Assembly (NCBI GenBank): GCA_025361565.1
Contig: JANYKN010000007.1
Span: 86,711 to 150,710, forward strand
DNA: 64,000 nucleotides
Direction of reading: 5' to 3'
DNA from: Bacteroidota bacterium
Lineage (GTDB): Bacteria > Bacteroidota > Bacteroidia > Bacteroidales > NBLH01
The position numbers were made by a program, and so were the translations under genes. The notes below the pieces were generated by a model, which saw nothing but the letters and a program-made list of their open reading frames with translations, ran no database searches and was not told where the DNA came from. Below are positions 1 to 10,307 of this stretch, one piece after another (position 1 is the first letter of the stretch; the number at the start of each line of letters is the position of its first letter).

Positions 1-3000
1 GTTGGTTGCCTTTGTAGCCGTATTCCAATTTGTCAATCTGTCCAAAGCTGTTGTCAGTAAAGAGGCCATCGCGGTTTAAGAACTTTAGATTTCCATTTTT
101 ATCATAGCCATAAAAATTGCTATACATTTCACCTTCGGTACCTTTAAAAATAGCTTCTGTTATGCGTTCTGTTCCATCATACGTAAAATCAAAACTTTTT
201 TCTCCGTTGAGTTTGGCTGAGTTCCATTGCATGGCTGAGATATTGCCGTTATATAGTTTATTTGCAGGCCGAATGCTATTGATATTGTACATCAATTCTT
301 GTTCAAACAATAAGCCTCCGGCTTTGTTGGTATTGTTCATAATGGTAAGCCAGCCACGTATATTGTAATCAAGTTTGGATGTTATCAAATAGCTTTCATC
401 TGCATTTTTATGGATGTCTTTTTCAATCAATTGGCCCAGTTCATTGTATTTGTTCAGGGCTATTTGATTATAGGCTGCCCCGTCCATGGCCATTTCGGTA
501 GTTAACAATCGCCCGGCATGGTCGTAGGTAAAACGTTTGGCAATGGTATGTGTAGCCAGGCTGGTGGTGTGTTTGTGTTTTGTTTCCAATAACTGGCCTG
601 TAAAATCGTATTTGTTGCTTACCATATCCAGTCCGCCCAATTGGTTTTGGCCTTGAGTCTGGATTACACGGTATTCTTTATCGTAATAATTTACGGTAAT
701 TAGCCATTCATCAGTATCAAGTATCCTGGTTTGGGTATAGGTAACAAGGCCTTTGATCTTAATGTTGAAGCTATCAGTCAGATTAAATTCATTTTTAAAA
801 GGATAGGCAGTGAGAATAGTATCATGATAAGTGCTGTAATAAGTTTTTGTTAAGGCTTTAAAATCTGCAGATTCAACAAAGCTTACAGCATAATCATCTT
901 CCATTTTCTTTCTTGTTCGGGTAGGGCTTGATTTGTCGGTATAAATACCTGAAGCAATTGGCCAACCCAGTAAATTATATTGGCTAAGCATCCAATCATT
1001 GTTCTTGCGCAAATTGCCATCTTGTGATAAAACCAACCTGTCCTGTTTGTCGTAAGCCATATAAACAGGCAAAGCCCCAGGGATTTTTTTCTCTATCATA
1101 CGGTGCTTTGCATCGTAATTGTAATAGTAGCAGTACTCGTCATCCACAATTCCATTGGCTTCTGGAGGTATCACGCAACGGAGCTGGCCAAAATCGTCAT
1201 AAACATTGTAGGTGCGCAAACCTCCTTGCCTCTCTGTTAAAACAACCTGCCCAAGGGTATTTTTATACTCTTTGGTCGATTTATGATCCTCATCGGTTGT
1301 GGTTGTTACATATAATGTGGCAGCAGGATAAAATCCATCATTTTTGATGGAGGTGGCATCCAATGTGGCGCCATCTACCTTCCATCGGATAATTTTATCG
1401 TTATCGGTATTTGAATTGTATTGAATGGAGCTCGAATGTGCAGTGAAATCTATCTGGCCATCTACTGTTATTCGCCAGTCTTTGCCAGGTGAGCCTTGTT
1501 CAATTGGCCTGCTCAATGGTGATGGTTCAAAATCAGTAACAGCGGTAAATTTTTCTTCTCCATCAGCTACATTGAACATGGCTTTGTAAAAGGCTGTGTT
1601 TTTGGTGATCGCTTCAGTTTGATTAATATAGCCACCATTGTTTGCAATAGCAAATGGCATATATTTAACTGCTTCGCGGCCAGAATTATCGTATTCAATA
1701 ATTTGTACAATGTCTTTATTATTTGGGCTTGCCTTTATAGTTAAATTCTGCATCGGTCGACCAAGCCCATCTATAAATTGGAAGTTAACCACACTATTGT
1801 CTTCTTCGGGCAAATTAAGGCCTGCTATTCTGGGCTCTGTTGTTTTTACATAATTTTGATCGCAATTACGGTTTATCGTTATTGGGAAATTTGGGCTTGG
1901 AGGGCTATTGCCACATAAGCTAATTCCACTTACAGTTATATTACCGTTTGAGGCAGTTGGAGCAAAATTTACAGTAATTACGCGTGAATTATTACCTGCA
2001 ACAATACTTGCGCCTTCCGGTAATGTCCAGGTGTAGCTTGTAATATTGGCCATTGCGGCTACACTATAGATTACGCCTTTTTGGCCAGAGCAGACAGCTG
2101 ATGCACCGGTTATGGAACCTGCAGCAGGTATAGGGGGGGTTGACAGTTACCGATAAAGTAGCAGGGGGGCCCATACCGCATGAATTCTGCCCCTGGACAT
2201 ATATTCCACCACTTACTGCGTTTGCAGAATAAAGCAAAGCCACAGTACTTGTATTGTTACTGGAAAGAAAACTTGCTCCTGTGGGTAATTCCCACAGATA
2301 ACTGGTAGCATTTGGAATTGTAGCCGTATAAACCTGACCACCTTGGCCTTGGCATACAGTTGCCGGACCAGAAATAGTCCCAGCAGAGGATATATTAGGC
2401 TTCAATGAAACCCCATAGCTTGGACTAACAGCACCAGCATAACAGGTATTGGTCCCTTTTACGGTTATATTACCGTTAGATGAACCCATTTTAACCGTTA
2501 TATTGTTTGTATTGGCACCGGCAGTTATGGTTGCCCCGGATGGCAAAGTCCAATCATAACCAGTGGCATTTCCAATTAACGGAACAGTGTATGCTAAATT
2601 ACTTTCTCCCGGGCATGCCAACGGTGTTCCAGTTATTGTTCCTACAGCCGATATTGGTCCGTTAACCAATACGGCATAACTAGCACTCACTGGACCATTG
2701 TAACAATTGTTAGTTCCACAGACCGTAATATTCCCGCTACTTGCACTTGCAGAATAGCTTACCGTAATAGTGCGTGTATTGTTTCCTGCTGTAATAGTTG
2801 CTCCAGATGGTAAAGTCCAGGAATAACCTGTGGCATACGGTATAGCTGGAACACTGTAGATTACTCCTGTTTGTCCTGGACACACTGAAGTCAAACCATT
2901 TATGGAACCTGTGGGAGCTGATGGTTTCGGATTCACGGTTACTGCAAAAGAAGCTGGAGAGGTACTTCCGCATGAATTTGCACCCTGAACAAATATATCC

Positions 3001-4286
3001 CCACTTTGTGCACTTGAAGAATAAAGTAAAACTATATAATTTGTACTATTACTGGAAATAAAACTTGCTCCGGGAGGCAATTCCCAAACATAACTTGTTG
3101 CATTGGTAATAGCAGGTATAGTATAAGATACACCATCTTGCCCCTGGCATACGGTTGCAGATCCTGTTATTGCACCTGGAGAACTGAGAATTTGTACAAC
3201 GGTTACTGGAAAGTTAGCGCTCAAAGGACCATCGCCACAAGAGTTGGTTCCTTTTACCGTTATATTTCCGCTTGTAGCAATAGAAGAATATCTCACAGTT
3301 ATTGAATTGGTATTGTTACCGGAGGCAATGCTTGCCCCAGTTGGTAGAGTCCATGAATAGCCTGTGGCATTTGCAATTACAGGTAAACTATACGTAATAC
3401 CATTCGACCCAGCACAAACTGTTGTAAGCCCGGTTATTGTTCCAATTCCTGTAACCGGATACTCAACTTCTATAATTGCATTTCCAAGCATTGTTGCGAT
3501 GCATCCTGTTGAGGTGGAGGTGGCTTCTACCTGATAAGTTCCTGCATCGGTAACACTCCAGGTGATGGCTGAACCATTTCCTGATTTAGGGCTTCCAATA
3601 AGCATAGTACCATTTTTTAATTGGTAGTTTACACCTGATTGTGAGCCACTTAAAGTGATAATTGATGCTGCACCCGTACTGCATCTGGTAGCACTACCAG
3701 AAACTGCAAAAGATGATGGAACAGCTTTTAAGTTAACTACTTTCGACGCACAGGATGTTGACCAGATTCCAGCACTTGTGCAAGCCCTTAAATAATAAGT
3801 ACCTGAGCTATACACGGTGCTGTCTACGTTACTATTTGCCATACTTGTTCCATTCGAGGAGGTTTGCCAATACCAGGTTATCCCAGTTGGTGGACGTGGT
3901 GTTCCCCAACTTATAATGGAATAACCGCAATAATCAACAGGTGTTGATATAATTGGTGTAGGTGGCGTGTAAACTGCCTGATTTATGGTTAAAATCTTTC
4001 CTTCGATATTTATTGATGCAATTCTTGCAGTTGCATTTGGATTTAAATCGATAGTGAAGGTAACACTTGCAGTGCCATATTCACTTGTTGTAGATGGATG
4101 TACCCAACTATAACCCGGACTAAAGTACCACCTGCATGCATTTGCCCCTACATAAATACCATAAGTACCTCCTTGCCCAGGCATACTAAACGAAGTTGGT
4201 GAAATTGACGTTACACATTGACTAATGCTGGATTTTGCAAAAAATGTAACGAAGAGAATAATGATAAATATTTTAAATGATTTCAT
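1..4286 (-). pseudogene. RHS/DUF6443-type secreted protein, frameshifted, 3' end outside window
   Basis: The gene starts at 4286 with a Sec signal peptide (residues 1-23). A BACON-like all-beta domain (about 25-105) and two Ig-like stretches follow, then six tandem PKD-like domains of about 88 residues (see the repeat entry). The first frame stops at 2064. Reading on in the shifted frame from the C7 tract at 2133-2139 restores the sixth PKD-like domain. After it comes a DUF6443-like/RHS region with YD-repeat-like motifs (for example YDNSGRE, YDKQDRLV, YDHAGRL) that stays open to base 1. Such proteins are exported and displayed or secreted by Bacteroidota, and RHS regions often end in a variable toxin tip, which here would lie beyond the window. 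A one-base deletion or a two-base gain in the tract repairs the frame. This may be a pseudogene, a slippage-controlled gene or a base-call error. Confidence 0.8.
1866..3455 (-). repeat. Six tandem PKD-like domain repeats (about 265 bp each)
   Basis: Six consecutive units of about 88 codons carry the pattern G-x-I-T/S-G, then VCxGQ, an ATxYxWxLPxGA core, a GNNTxxI strand and GNIxVxGxNxC. They lie inside the RHS-type gene, five before the frameshift and one across it. Units one and three, and two and five, look most alike, which suggests duplication of unit pairs. Such domains act as extracellular spacers or adhesive modules. Confidence 0.8.
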
Positions 4287-4384
4287 ATTGTCCTGTCTAG
4301 AGGTTAAGCAATAAATTGTTAATCGTATCGGTTTTTAGTTGATTTTTATATAAATACAAGCCAAAAAGTAGTGTAAATGAATTG

Positions 4385-6691
4385 TTAATCAAGCACAATT
4401 TTAAATTGCCTAACTAACTTATCTTCACTGATAATAACCATATAAGCGCCTTTGGCCTGTCCGGATAAATCAACCTCAAGTGGCTGTGAAATCACATTCT
4501 TATAAGTTTTAACCAAATTGCCACGGGCATCGAATATATCTATCTGTTTTAGCTGATCGGGATTGGCAATTTCAATATAGAAGAGCCCATGATTGGGGTT
4601 TGGATATATTTTGTAGGCAAGGGTTTCATTGTTATCCTGCTGTTCCAACTTGGTAAGCGTATTTTCATTGCCTGTTGATTTGAGCGGTGCCATGCCCGGT
4701 TGGCTCAATATTATCGTATCGCTCCCTATGCAGCCATTTGTTGCAGTAACCTTTACCCATCCTTTTGTTGTGGCTGTGATAAGGTGCATGGGCACGGTTA
4801 AAATACGGCTGGTGGCATTGTTGCTCCACAGATAAGAAACATAGCCTGCCCCTGCATCCAAATAAACGGTCTGGGTTGATTCCGCAACAATATCGGGACC
4901 CAAATTAACAACAGGGCTTGGTTTGGTGGTTACAATAATGAAATCGGAAACCTTACAATCAGTTCCGTTTAATTGTACCGTATAGGTACCAGCATGGCTT
5001 ACGGTGAGTTGGCTACCCGTGCTGCCATCGCTCCAAAGCCATGGTAAATTGCTAGCACCGGCATTCAACACCAAACTTGTGCCATCGCATATATTTACAT
5101 TGGGGCCCAATTCTAGCGCTGGCACTGTTAATTTAAGTGCAATTAAGGTGTCCTTTGACTCACAACCGTATTTATCTGTAGCCTGCACCATATAATTACC
5201 ACTTTCGGTAATGGCAATTTTTTCAGTGGTTAGCAAGTTGCTCCATAAATAGCTTTTAAAAGTACCCTGGGGCTTCAGCGTATCATTATCACAAAAGTTA
5301 TGATCCGGGCCGAGGTTGACTTTTGGCATGATGTCGCAATCGATCAGGTAGCCAAAAAAGATATCTTTGTAATTTTTGTTTTTGAGCTCGAAAGTGCCCA
5401 GTTTAAAGGCATTACTAAAATAGCCACTGATAAACAAACCCCCACTTATATTGTTGTAGTTTATTTATAGGTTATTTTCTGATACAGAATTTGTTCCCAT
5501 TATCCAATCCCTGTTGCCATTGGTATTGAATTTGGCAACATAGGCATTTTTGGTGTTTCCTGCAGATTTCAATTCGGGACTGTCCTGGATTTTACCGCGG
5601 AAACAACCACTCAAAAAGAACTTGCCGTTGTTTGCCATTTCAATATTGGTTGCGGTATTGTATGAATCGCCCCCCAATTGCCTGCTCCATGCCATTGTGC
5701 CTTCGCTGTTAAATTTTACAATAAAAGCGTCGGTATTTTGTTGTGCCGTGTAGGTTTCCTGTATGGTAATTTCGTGCCTGAACTCGCCCGCAGCATAGAT
5801 GTTGCCTTCGGCATCAAGGGCCATGCTTTTGATTTGATCGTCATAAACCCCGCCTATATTTTTTAACCATTTAAAACTGGCATCGGTATCTAATTTTGCG
5901 ATAAACCCGTCTGTTTCTCCTGTCGAAATAAGGGTATTGCCAATCATATCCATTTTATCGGCAAAGGACCCGGCAAAATAGAACTGTCCGCCCGGACTGA
6001 TAATGAAATCATTTAGCTCAATTTCTTCGGTACCGGTATAATAACCAATTTGAATGAAGGTACCTGTGTTGGCATATTTTGCGTAATAAACTCCTTTTTT
6101 GTCGCTGGAATTAATAAGTGAACCACCTTCGGCAAGTACTGGCTTTGTAAAACTACCCGCTACCCAGATATTGCCAAAATTATCGGCTTGCAAAAATGCT
6201 TTTTGGGCTGCTGCCGGGCTGGTGATAGACTTTGTCCATGCTATTGTACCATCGGTATTGATCTGTGCAAAGAACACATCTGTCAGGCCTGTGCCTTCCT
6301 TGACGATTGCCCCGTTATTAAACCCGATATGTTTTTTAAAACTTCCGGCCAGGTATAATTTATTGCCTGAAAAGAGCAAGGAAAAGGCATTGTCATCGCC
6401 TGTTCCGCCATAATTCTTTGCCCATTGGATTATGTTTTCCTTGTTGTATTTTGCAAGGAAAATATCCCGTTTGCCTGCCGACTTTAACAACTGGTTACCA
6501 ATGGTAATCTCACCTGCAAAACTTCCGGTTACGTAGTAACCGCCATCGGCATCGAAAGCGATATCGGCAGGCACTTCCCATCCGGATTTGCCTGATTGGT
6601 AAATGCTGTCGGTTTTAAAGTTTTGGGCTTGCAAATATTGGGCAATGCATAAAAATGCCAGTATGGCCAAAAGGCTCAGCAGTTTTTTCAT
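4385..6691 (-). pseudogene. Secreted SBBP/beta-propeller-like protein with T9SS tail, split by in-frame TAA
   Basis: A signal peptide (residues 1-22, ending LQAQ) is followed by about seven repeats with patterns such as YxxGSFAG, DIFLAKYN and GTIAWTKS, typical of SBBP/NHL-like beta-propellers of extracellular Bacteroidota proteins. At 5465-5467 the frame hits TAA, yet the same frame continues directly with the rest of the repeat (SGGLFISGYF). It then runs through three Ig-like units (LGPD..YLWSN) to a C-terminal type IX sorting domain (YKIYPNPNHG at about 665-675 of 769 codons). The T9SS tail would direct export across the outer membrane. With the stop the first part (408 residues) has no sorting domain, and the second part has only a TTG at 5437. 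I read it as one gene broken by a nonsense change. Confidence 0.75.
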
Positions 6692-7164
6692 GGTTCGGTT
6701 TACTAGGTTAATGCTAAAGGTTAATAATCAATCTTTTTATGGATTGATTGCGGCAAATGTAGTGAAACAAAAACAAAACTCAAGTTCTGTGGATTATTAA
6801 GTGGCTATTTCATATTCTCCTAATTGGGTATGGATTACAGAGTTGGCCTTACAAACAAATCATAAAAAGAGGCTTATATCCGATATACGGTAAGCTTATG
6901 CTTTTCAATATTTTAACATATTTTAAGGAATGGGTTTTGTTTTTATTATAAACGGCGTAATAACCGATGGATTTTGACGGAATGGCCATTTTATTTGATT
7001 AAAGTATAAGACTGTCGAATGATTTGAGGGAATGGTATACAACGATCCTAAAAATTGGTCAATGTTTTACTTTTATAATCTATCGATACGCTGATTGTTA
7101 ATTATATGGACAACCCGAAACAGTAAACGTTAAACCGGGAACAGTAAAAGTAATAACTTTTCCG

Positions 7165-7271
7165 CCCAACGTCGTAATGATGGTAATCATCGTATCAATG
7201 TGATTACCATCACTACGTCGTTGTGTAGGTAATCACCACGACGAGGTGATTACCGTCACCTTGTCGTTGGG
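7165..7271. repeat. Nested palindromic element with four GTAATC/GATTAC cores
   Basis: Outer arms CCCAACG (7165-7171) and CGTTGGG (7265-7271) are perfect inverted repeats. Between them lie four alternating cores, each with its own dyad: GATGGTAATCATC (7179-7191), GTGATTACCATCAC (7200-7213), GGTAATCACC (7228-7237) and GGTGATTACCGTCACC (7245-7260). The whole can fold as one long imperfect hairpin or as four small ones. The sequence is richer in GC than its flanks. No open reading frame is present. Confidence 0.8.
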
Positions 7272-7341
7272 TAAATAATATCAGCAGGAATGGCTTTGTT
7301 TAAGGGAGTTTTAAAGTAATTGCTGTTTGAGATCTAATAAC

Positions 7342-7370
7342 AAAAAAAAGCCTGAGGTTATCAGGCTTTT
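7342..7370 (-). terminator. Rho-independent terminator after the DUF4469 gene
   Basis: The inverted repeat AAGCCTGA-GGTTA-TCAGGCTT has an A-run on its left side, which gives a T-run on the minus strand. It lies 26 bp past the stop of the minus-strand gene ending at 7396. Confidence 0.85.
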
Positions 7371-7395
7371 AAACTACAATTCATAAAACTTTAGT

Positions 7396-8097
7396 CTACT
7401 CAACTTTTAAAAGAAAATCAAGTGTACCAATCCTTATGCTTTTTCCATTGTGTGCTCGGTTCCTGACTTCTATTTTATAGTTCCCGGCAACAAGGCTTTC
7501 GGGAATTTCGAATTGCAGGCTTTTTGGATAATTCATATAAAGATAGCTTACCTTGGTTTCGCCAACTCCGTTTGCAGGGAGTATAAAAATACCTTCATCA
7601 TTAACTGTTTCGTCTATTTTCAACAGCAGGCCATGTAATTCGGCCATCCCTCAGGGCGACAGCGTTTGATCGCTGGTTTTTGACTTCAGGTCTACAATAG
7701 TTTCCGGCTTTGGTTTGTTTTCTTCTGCAGTTAATTTTTCCAGTTTTACATTGTTCAAACTTTCTTTCCAGGCCTTGCCCGGAATAAGATTGGGATATAG
7801 CAGATGTCTGCTGGCATCGAATTTATCCTTGTCGCTTGTAAAAACACCCGACATTTCCATACCCACGGAAAAGTATTCGCTTTGAAAACAGATACCTTCG
7901 GCCAGGTTCAAACCAATTCTTTTCAGTATAGCATTGATTACAGCAGTACATTCGGTTTCTTTTAGGATAGAACCTTCTCCGGTAATCTGTTTTACCAAAT
8001 CATCGATAATAAATGTTGTTTTGTTTACTACTATTGCCCTGCAAACATCAGGTTCAGGGGTTATCAGATTCGGGTGCAAAACATAATTAATTTTCAT
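7396..8097 (-). pseudogene. HU-like DNA-binding / DUF4469 protein, split by in-frame TGA
   Basis: The first 148 codons match the N-terminal HU-like DNA-binding domain found with DUF4469 in Bacteroidota (start MKINYVLHPN, later GMEMSGVF). The frame stops at TGA (7651-7653) and continues in the same frame with GMAELHGLLL, the beginning of a DUF4469 Ig-like domain that ends at 7396. Relatives have a Gly-Gly or similar pair after L-T/S-P at this point, so GGA to TGA is the simplest explanation. Full length would be 232 residues. The role of the family is not firmly known; a nucleoid-associated or chromosome-linked role is only suggested by the HU-like fold. A pseudogene or a base-call error are the main readings. 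Confidence 0.75.
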
Positions 8098-8707
8098 GTT
8101 CTTTAATTTTAAGTGAGATGTTAAAAACTAATCTTTTAATGATGTAATACAAACGCTACACATTGGTAAGGTAATATTTCAATGTATGACTATAATTAGG
8201 ACTATATCTGATGCTATAATTATGACTTTAATTGAATATGAATAATAAAAGCTTAGCACCAACGTTTATGAAATTTTAAATTTCTTGATATTAAAGTAGG
8301 AGATATATTGAATGTTTACATTAAAAATGACAGTGAATTAAAGCAAAAGCAGAAACTTGTGGTAGGGACACTCTTAGACAACCAATTCTGTCAATATACT
8401 TAACCAATTCAAAGGTTTTCAGCTACATAAGGAATTCGTTATTTGGTTTCACTAAATTGATTCCATAATTAAAAGTAAGGTTTGAAGAATTATTGAAAGA
8501 TATGAATCCATGAAATTGGATATAAAAAATTGATAAATTTGATATTCGGCTTAAATATGTTAATTTTCAGACTTTAAAATGTTCGGACTAAACCCATAAA
8601 ATGATTTTATCCAAGCTTTACAATCATTCAATGAAATTATTACTTAATCAAACATAATTTATGTAAATATGAAATTTAATCCGTAAATTATGCCAAAACA
8701 ATTAATA
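8098..8707. other. Divergent intergenic region of 610 bp
   Basis: It separates the minus-strand DUF4469 gene from the plus-strand GH5 gene, so it should hold promoters for both. A TAAATTTG box at 8534-8541 resembles the Bacteroidota -7 element, without a clear TTTG partner upstream. A short open stretch at 8272-8403 reads like protein but has no start, and may be a remnant. Confidence 0.5.
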
Positions 8708-10207
8708 ATGAAAATAAAAAATATTACAATTCTTTTACTGATACAGTTTTTTGCTGTTATTGGATTAAAGGCTCAATTAACGCCCAACGAAGCTATCAAG
8801 TTAATGGGGAGAGGAGTAAATATGGGAAATACGCTTGAACCACCGGATGGCGAAGGTACCTGGGGAAATCCTGCTGTTGTTGAAAGCAATTTCGATGACT
8901 ATAAAAATGCCGGGTTCACATGCGTGCGCTTACCGATTACCTGGGATAAACATACATCTACCAATTTGCCCTACACAATAGATGCAGCTTGGCTTAACCG
9001 AATTGAACAAATTATAGATTGGGGTTTAAATCGCAATCTAATCGTAATTATAAATGCACATCACGAAGATTGGATTAAAAACTCTTATACAACAGCCAAT
9101 GTTGCTAGACTTGACAGCATTTGGAGCCAGATTTCCAAAAGGTTTAAAAATAAATCCGAGAAACTCTTTTTTGAAGTCATCAATGAACCAAATCCAATGT
9201 TGCTTGCCAATGTGAATGCATTGAATGCCCAGATAATTAACACAATAAGAAAAACAAATAAAACCCGTATAGTAATTTTTTCAGGACATAAATGGTCAAA
9301 TTCAGAAGAACTTATTGCGGCGGCTATCCCAAATGATAGTTACCAGATGGGTTATTACCATTCATATGACCCTTGGCCTTTTGGTCTGGAAGGTACAGGT
9401 AGTTATGGAACTGATGCAGATCTAGCTACTACTAAAACAAAATTTGACCAAGTTTCCGCCTGGAGCACACTACATAATATACCTGTTGTATTGGGCGAGT
9501 TTGGAGCAACATACAAATGCGATTACAATTCGCGAATGTGTCTTTATGCTACTGATGTTGAATATGCGCTTACCCATAATATAGCATTTAATGTTTGGGA
9601 AGATGGTGGAGATTTTAAATTTTATGATCGGACTGGACATAATTTTACTGAAATTAAAGACATATTAATTTGCACCTATAAAGAATCGCCAAATAGACTA
9701 AAAATAAGCAATGTAGGCAGTTCTGTGAAAATTCAATGGCAAAATAGAACTACGCAAAATGACAGTATTATGGTAGAAAGAAAAACCATTTCCAGTAGTT
9801 TCACGTTTCTTACAAAAATTTCGCCAACCGCTCTAGAGTACATAGACAATACAGTTGAAGACGGAACAACATACTACTACCGGTTAAAAACAAATATAAA
9901 GGATTCCATCTTAATACAATCCTATCCAATAATGATTAAGCATTTGACAACCGCTCTGGATAACCATACGTTGGAAGGCTTTTTAATTTATCCCAATCCT
10001 GCTTATAATCAAATTGCAATTAAGGGTATAAACAGCCCTTCAATTGTTAATTTTTATCATATTAACAGTGAGTTGGTAAAACAAGCGCTTGTTAATGAAC
10101 AAAATAAATCCATTGCAATTGATATGCTTCCTGATGGACTTTATATATTAAAATACACCAATGCTCAAAAATCATATAGTACTAAACTTATAAAAATGAG
10201 CAAATAG
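8708..10207 (+). CDS. Secreted GH5 family glycoside hydrolase with T9SS sorting domain
   Basis: Predicted endo-acting beta-glycanase (cellulase or related; substrate not readable from sequence). The chosen ATG at 8708 gives a clean signal peptide ending GLKA-Q; an ATG 18 bases upstream (8690) adds six residues. Numbered from 8690, the GH5 barrel covers about 35-330: the RGVNMGNTLE strand, HH at 124-125, the acid/base Glu166 in INEP and the nucleophile Glu270 in VLGEFG are all present, so the enzyme looks active. A fibronectin III-like domain follows (about 335-420), then a C-terminal type IX sorting domain (LIYPNPAYNQ) that should place it on the surface or outside the cell. It is the only intact secreted enzyme among broken neighbours, and stands alone as a transcription unit. 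Confidence 0.88.
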   Translation: MKIKNITILLLIQFFAVIGLKAQLTPNEAIKLMGRGVNMGNTLEPPDGEGTWGNPAVVESNFDDYKNAGFTCVRLPITWDKHTSTNLPYTIDAAWLNRIEQIIDWGLNRNLIVIINAHHEDWIKNSYTTANVARLDSIWSQISKRFKNKSEKLFFEVINEPNPMLLANVNALNAQIINTIRKTNKTRIVIFSGHKWSNSEELIAAAIPNDSYQMGYYHSYDPWPFGLEGTGSYGTDADLATTKTKFDQVSAWSTLHNIPVVLGEFGATYKCDYNSRMCLYATDVEYALTHNIAFNVWEDGGDFKFYDRTGHNFTEIKDILICTYKESPNRLKISNVGSSVKIQWQNRTTQNDSIMVERKTISSSFTFLTKISPTALEYIDNTVEDGTTYYYRLKTNIKDSILIQSYPIMIKHLTTALDNHTLEGFLIYPNPAYNQIAIKGINSPSIVNFYHINSELVKQALVNEQNKSIAIDMLPDGLYILKYTNAQKSYSTKLIKMSK

Positions 10208-10307
10208 CAAAAAAATTATAAATGCAATTTCTTCATGGATTTTAAACTCCTGAAGTAATTTGCAAATTGCATTGACCATGAAATATTGGGAACCTATTTA
10301 TTTCCTT

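Larger units (their letters stand above)
6692..7395. other. Gene-free stretch of 704 bp
   Basis: No convincing coding sequence. It contains the 107-bp complex palindrome at 7165-7271 and the hairpin terminator at 7342-7370. The first part (6692-7160) is AT-rich and presumably carries the promoter of the minus-strand gene that starts at 6691, but no clear promoter box was found. Confidence 0.6.

Noticed and set aside
1024..1347. Plus-strand open frame of 107 codons
   Set aside because: It is the shadow of the minus-strand RHS frame, which reads well as protein over the whole stretch.
1866..3455. Tandem repeats as a DNA-level satellite
   Set aside because: The units differ strongly in nucleotides and keep a protein pattern, so they are domain repeats and not a satellite array.
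5465..7653. Recoded stops (readthrough, selenocysteine) in the two split genes
   Set aside because: One stop is TAA and the other TGA, both act as ordinary stops elsewhere in the window (for example TGA at 50349-50351 and 52426-52428), and no SECIS-like hairpin is seen after the TGA.
8272..8403. Short protein-like stretch (LDIKVGDILNVYIKNDSEL)
   Set aside because: No start codon, stops on both sides and only 43 codons; may be a remnant but without a recognisable family it is not called.
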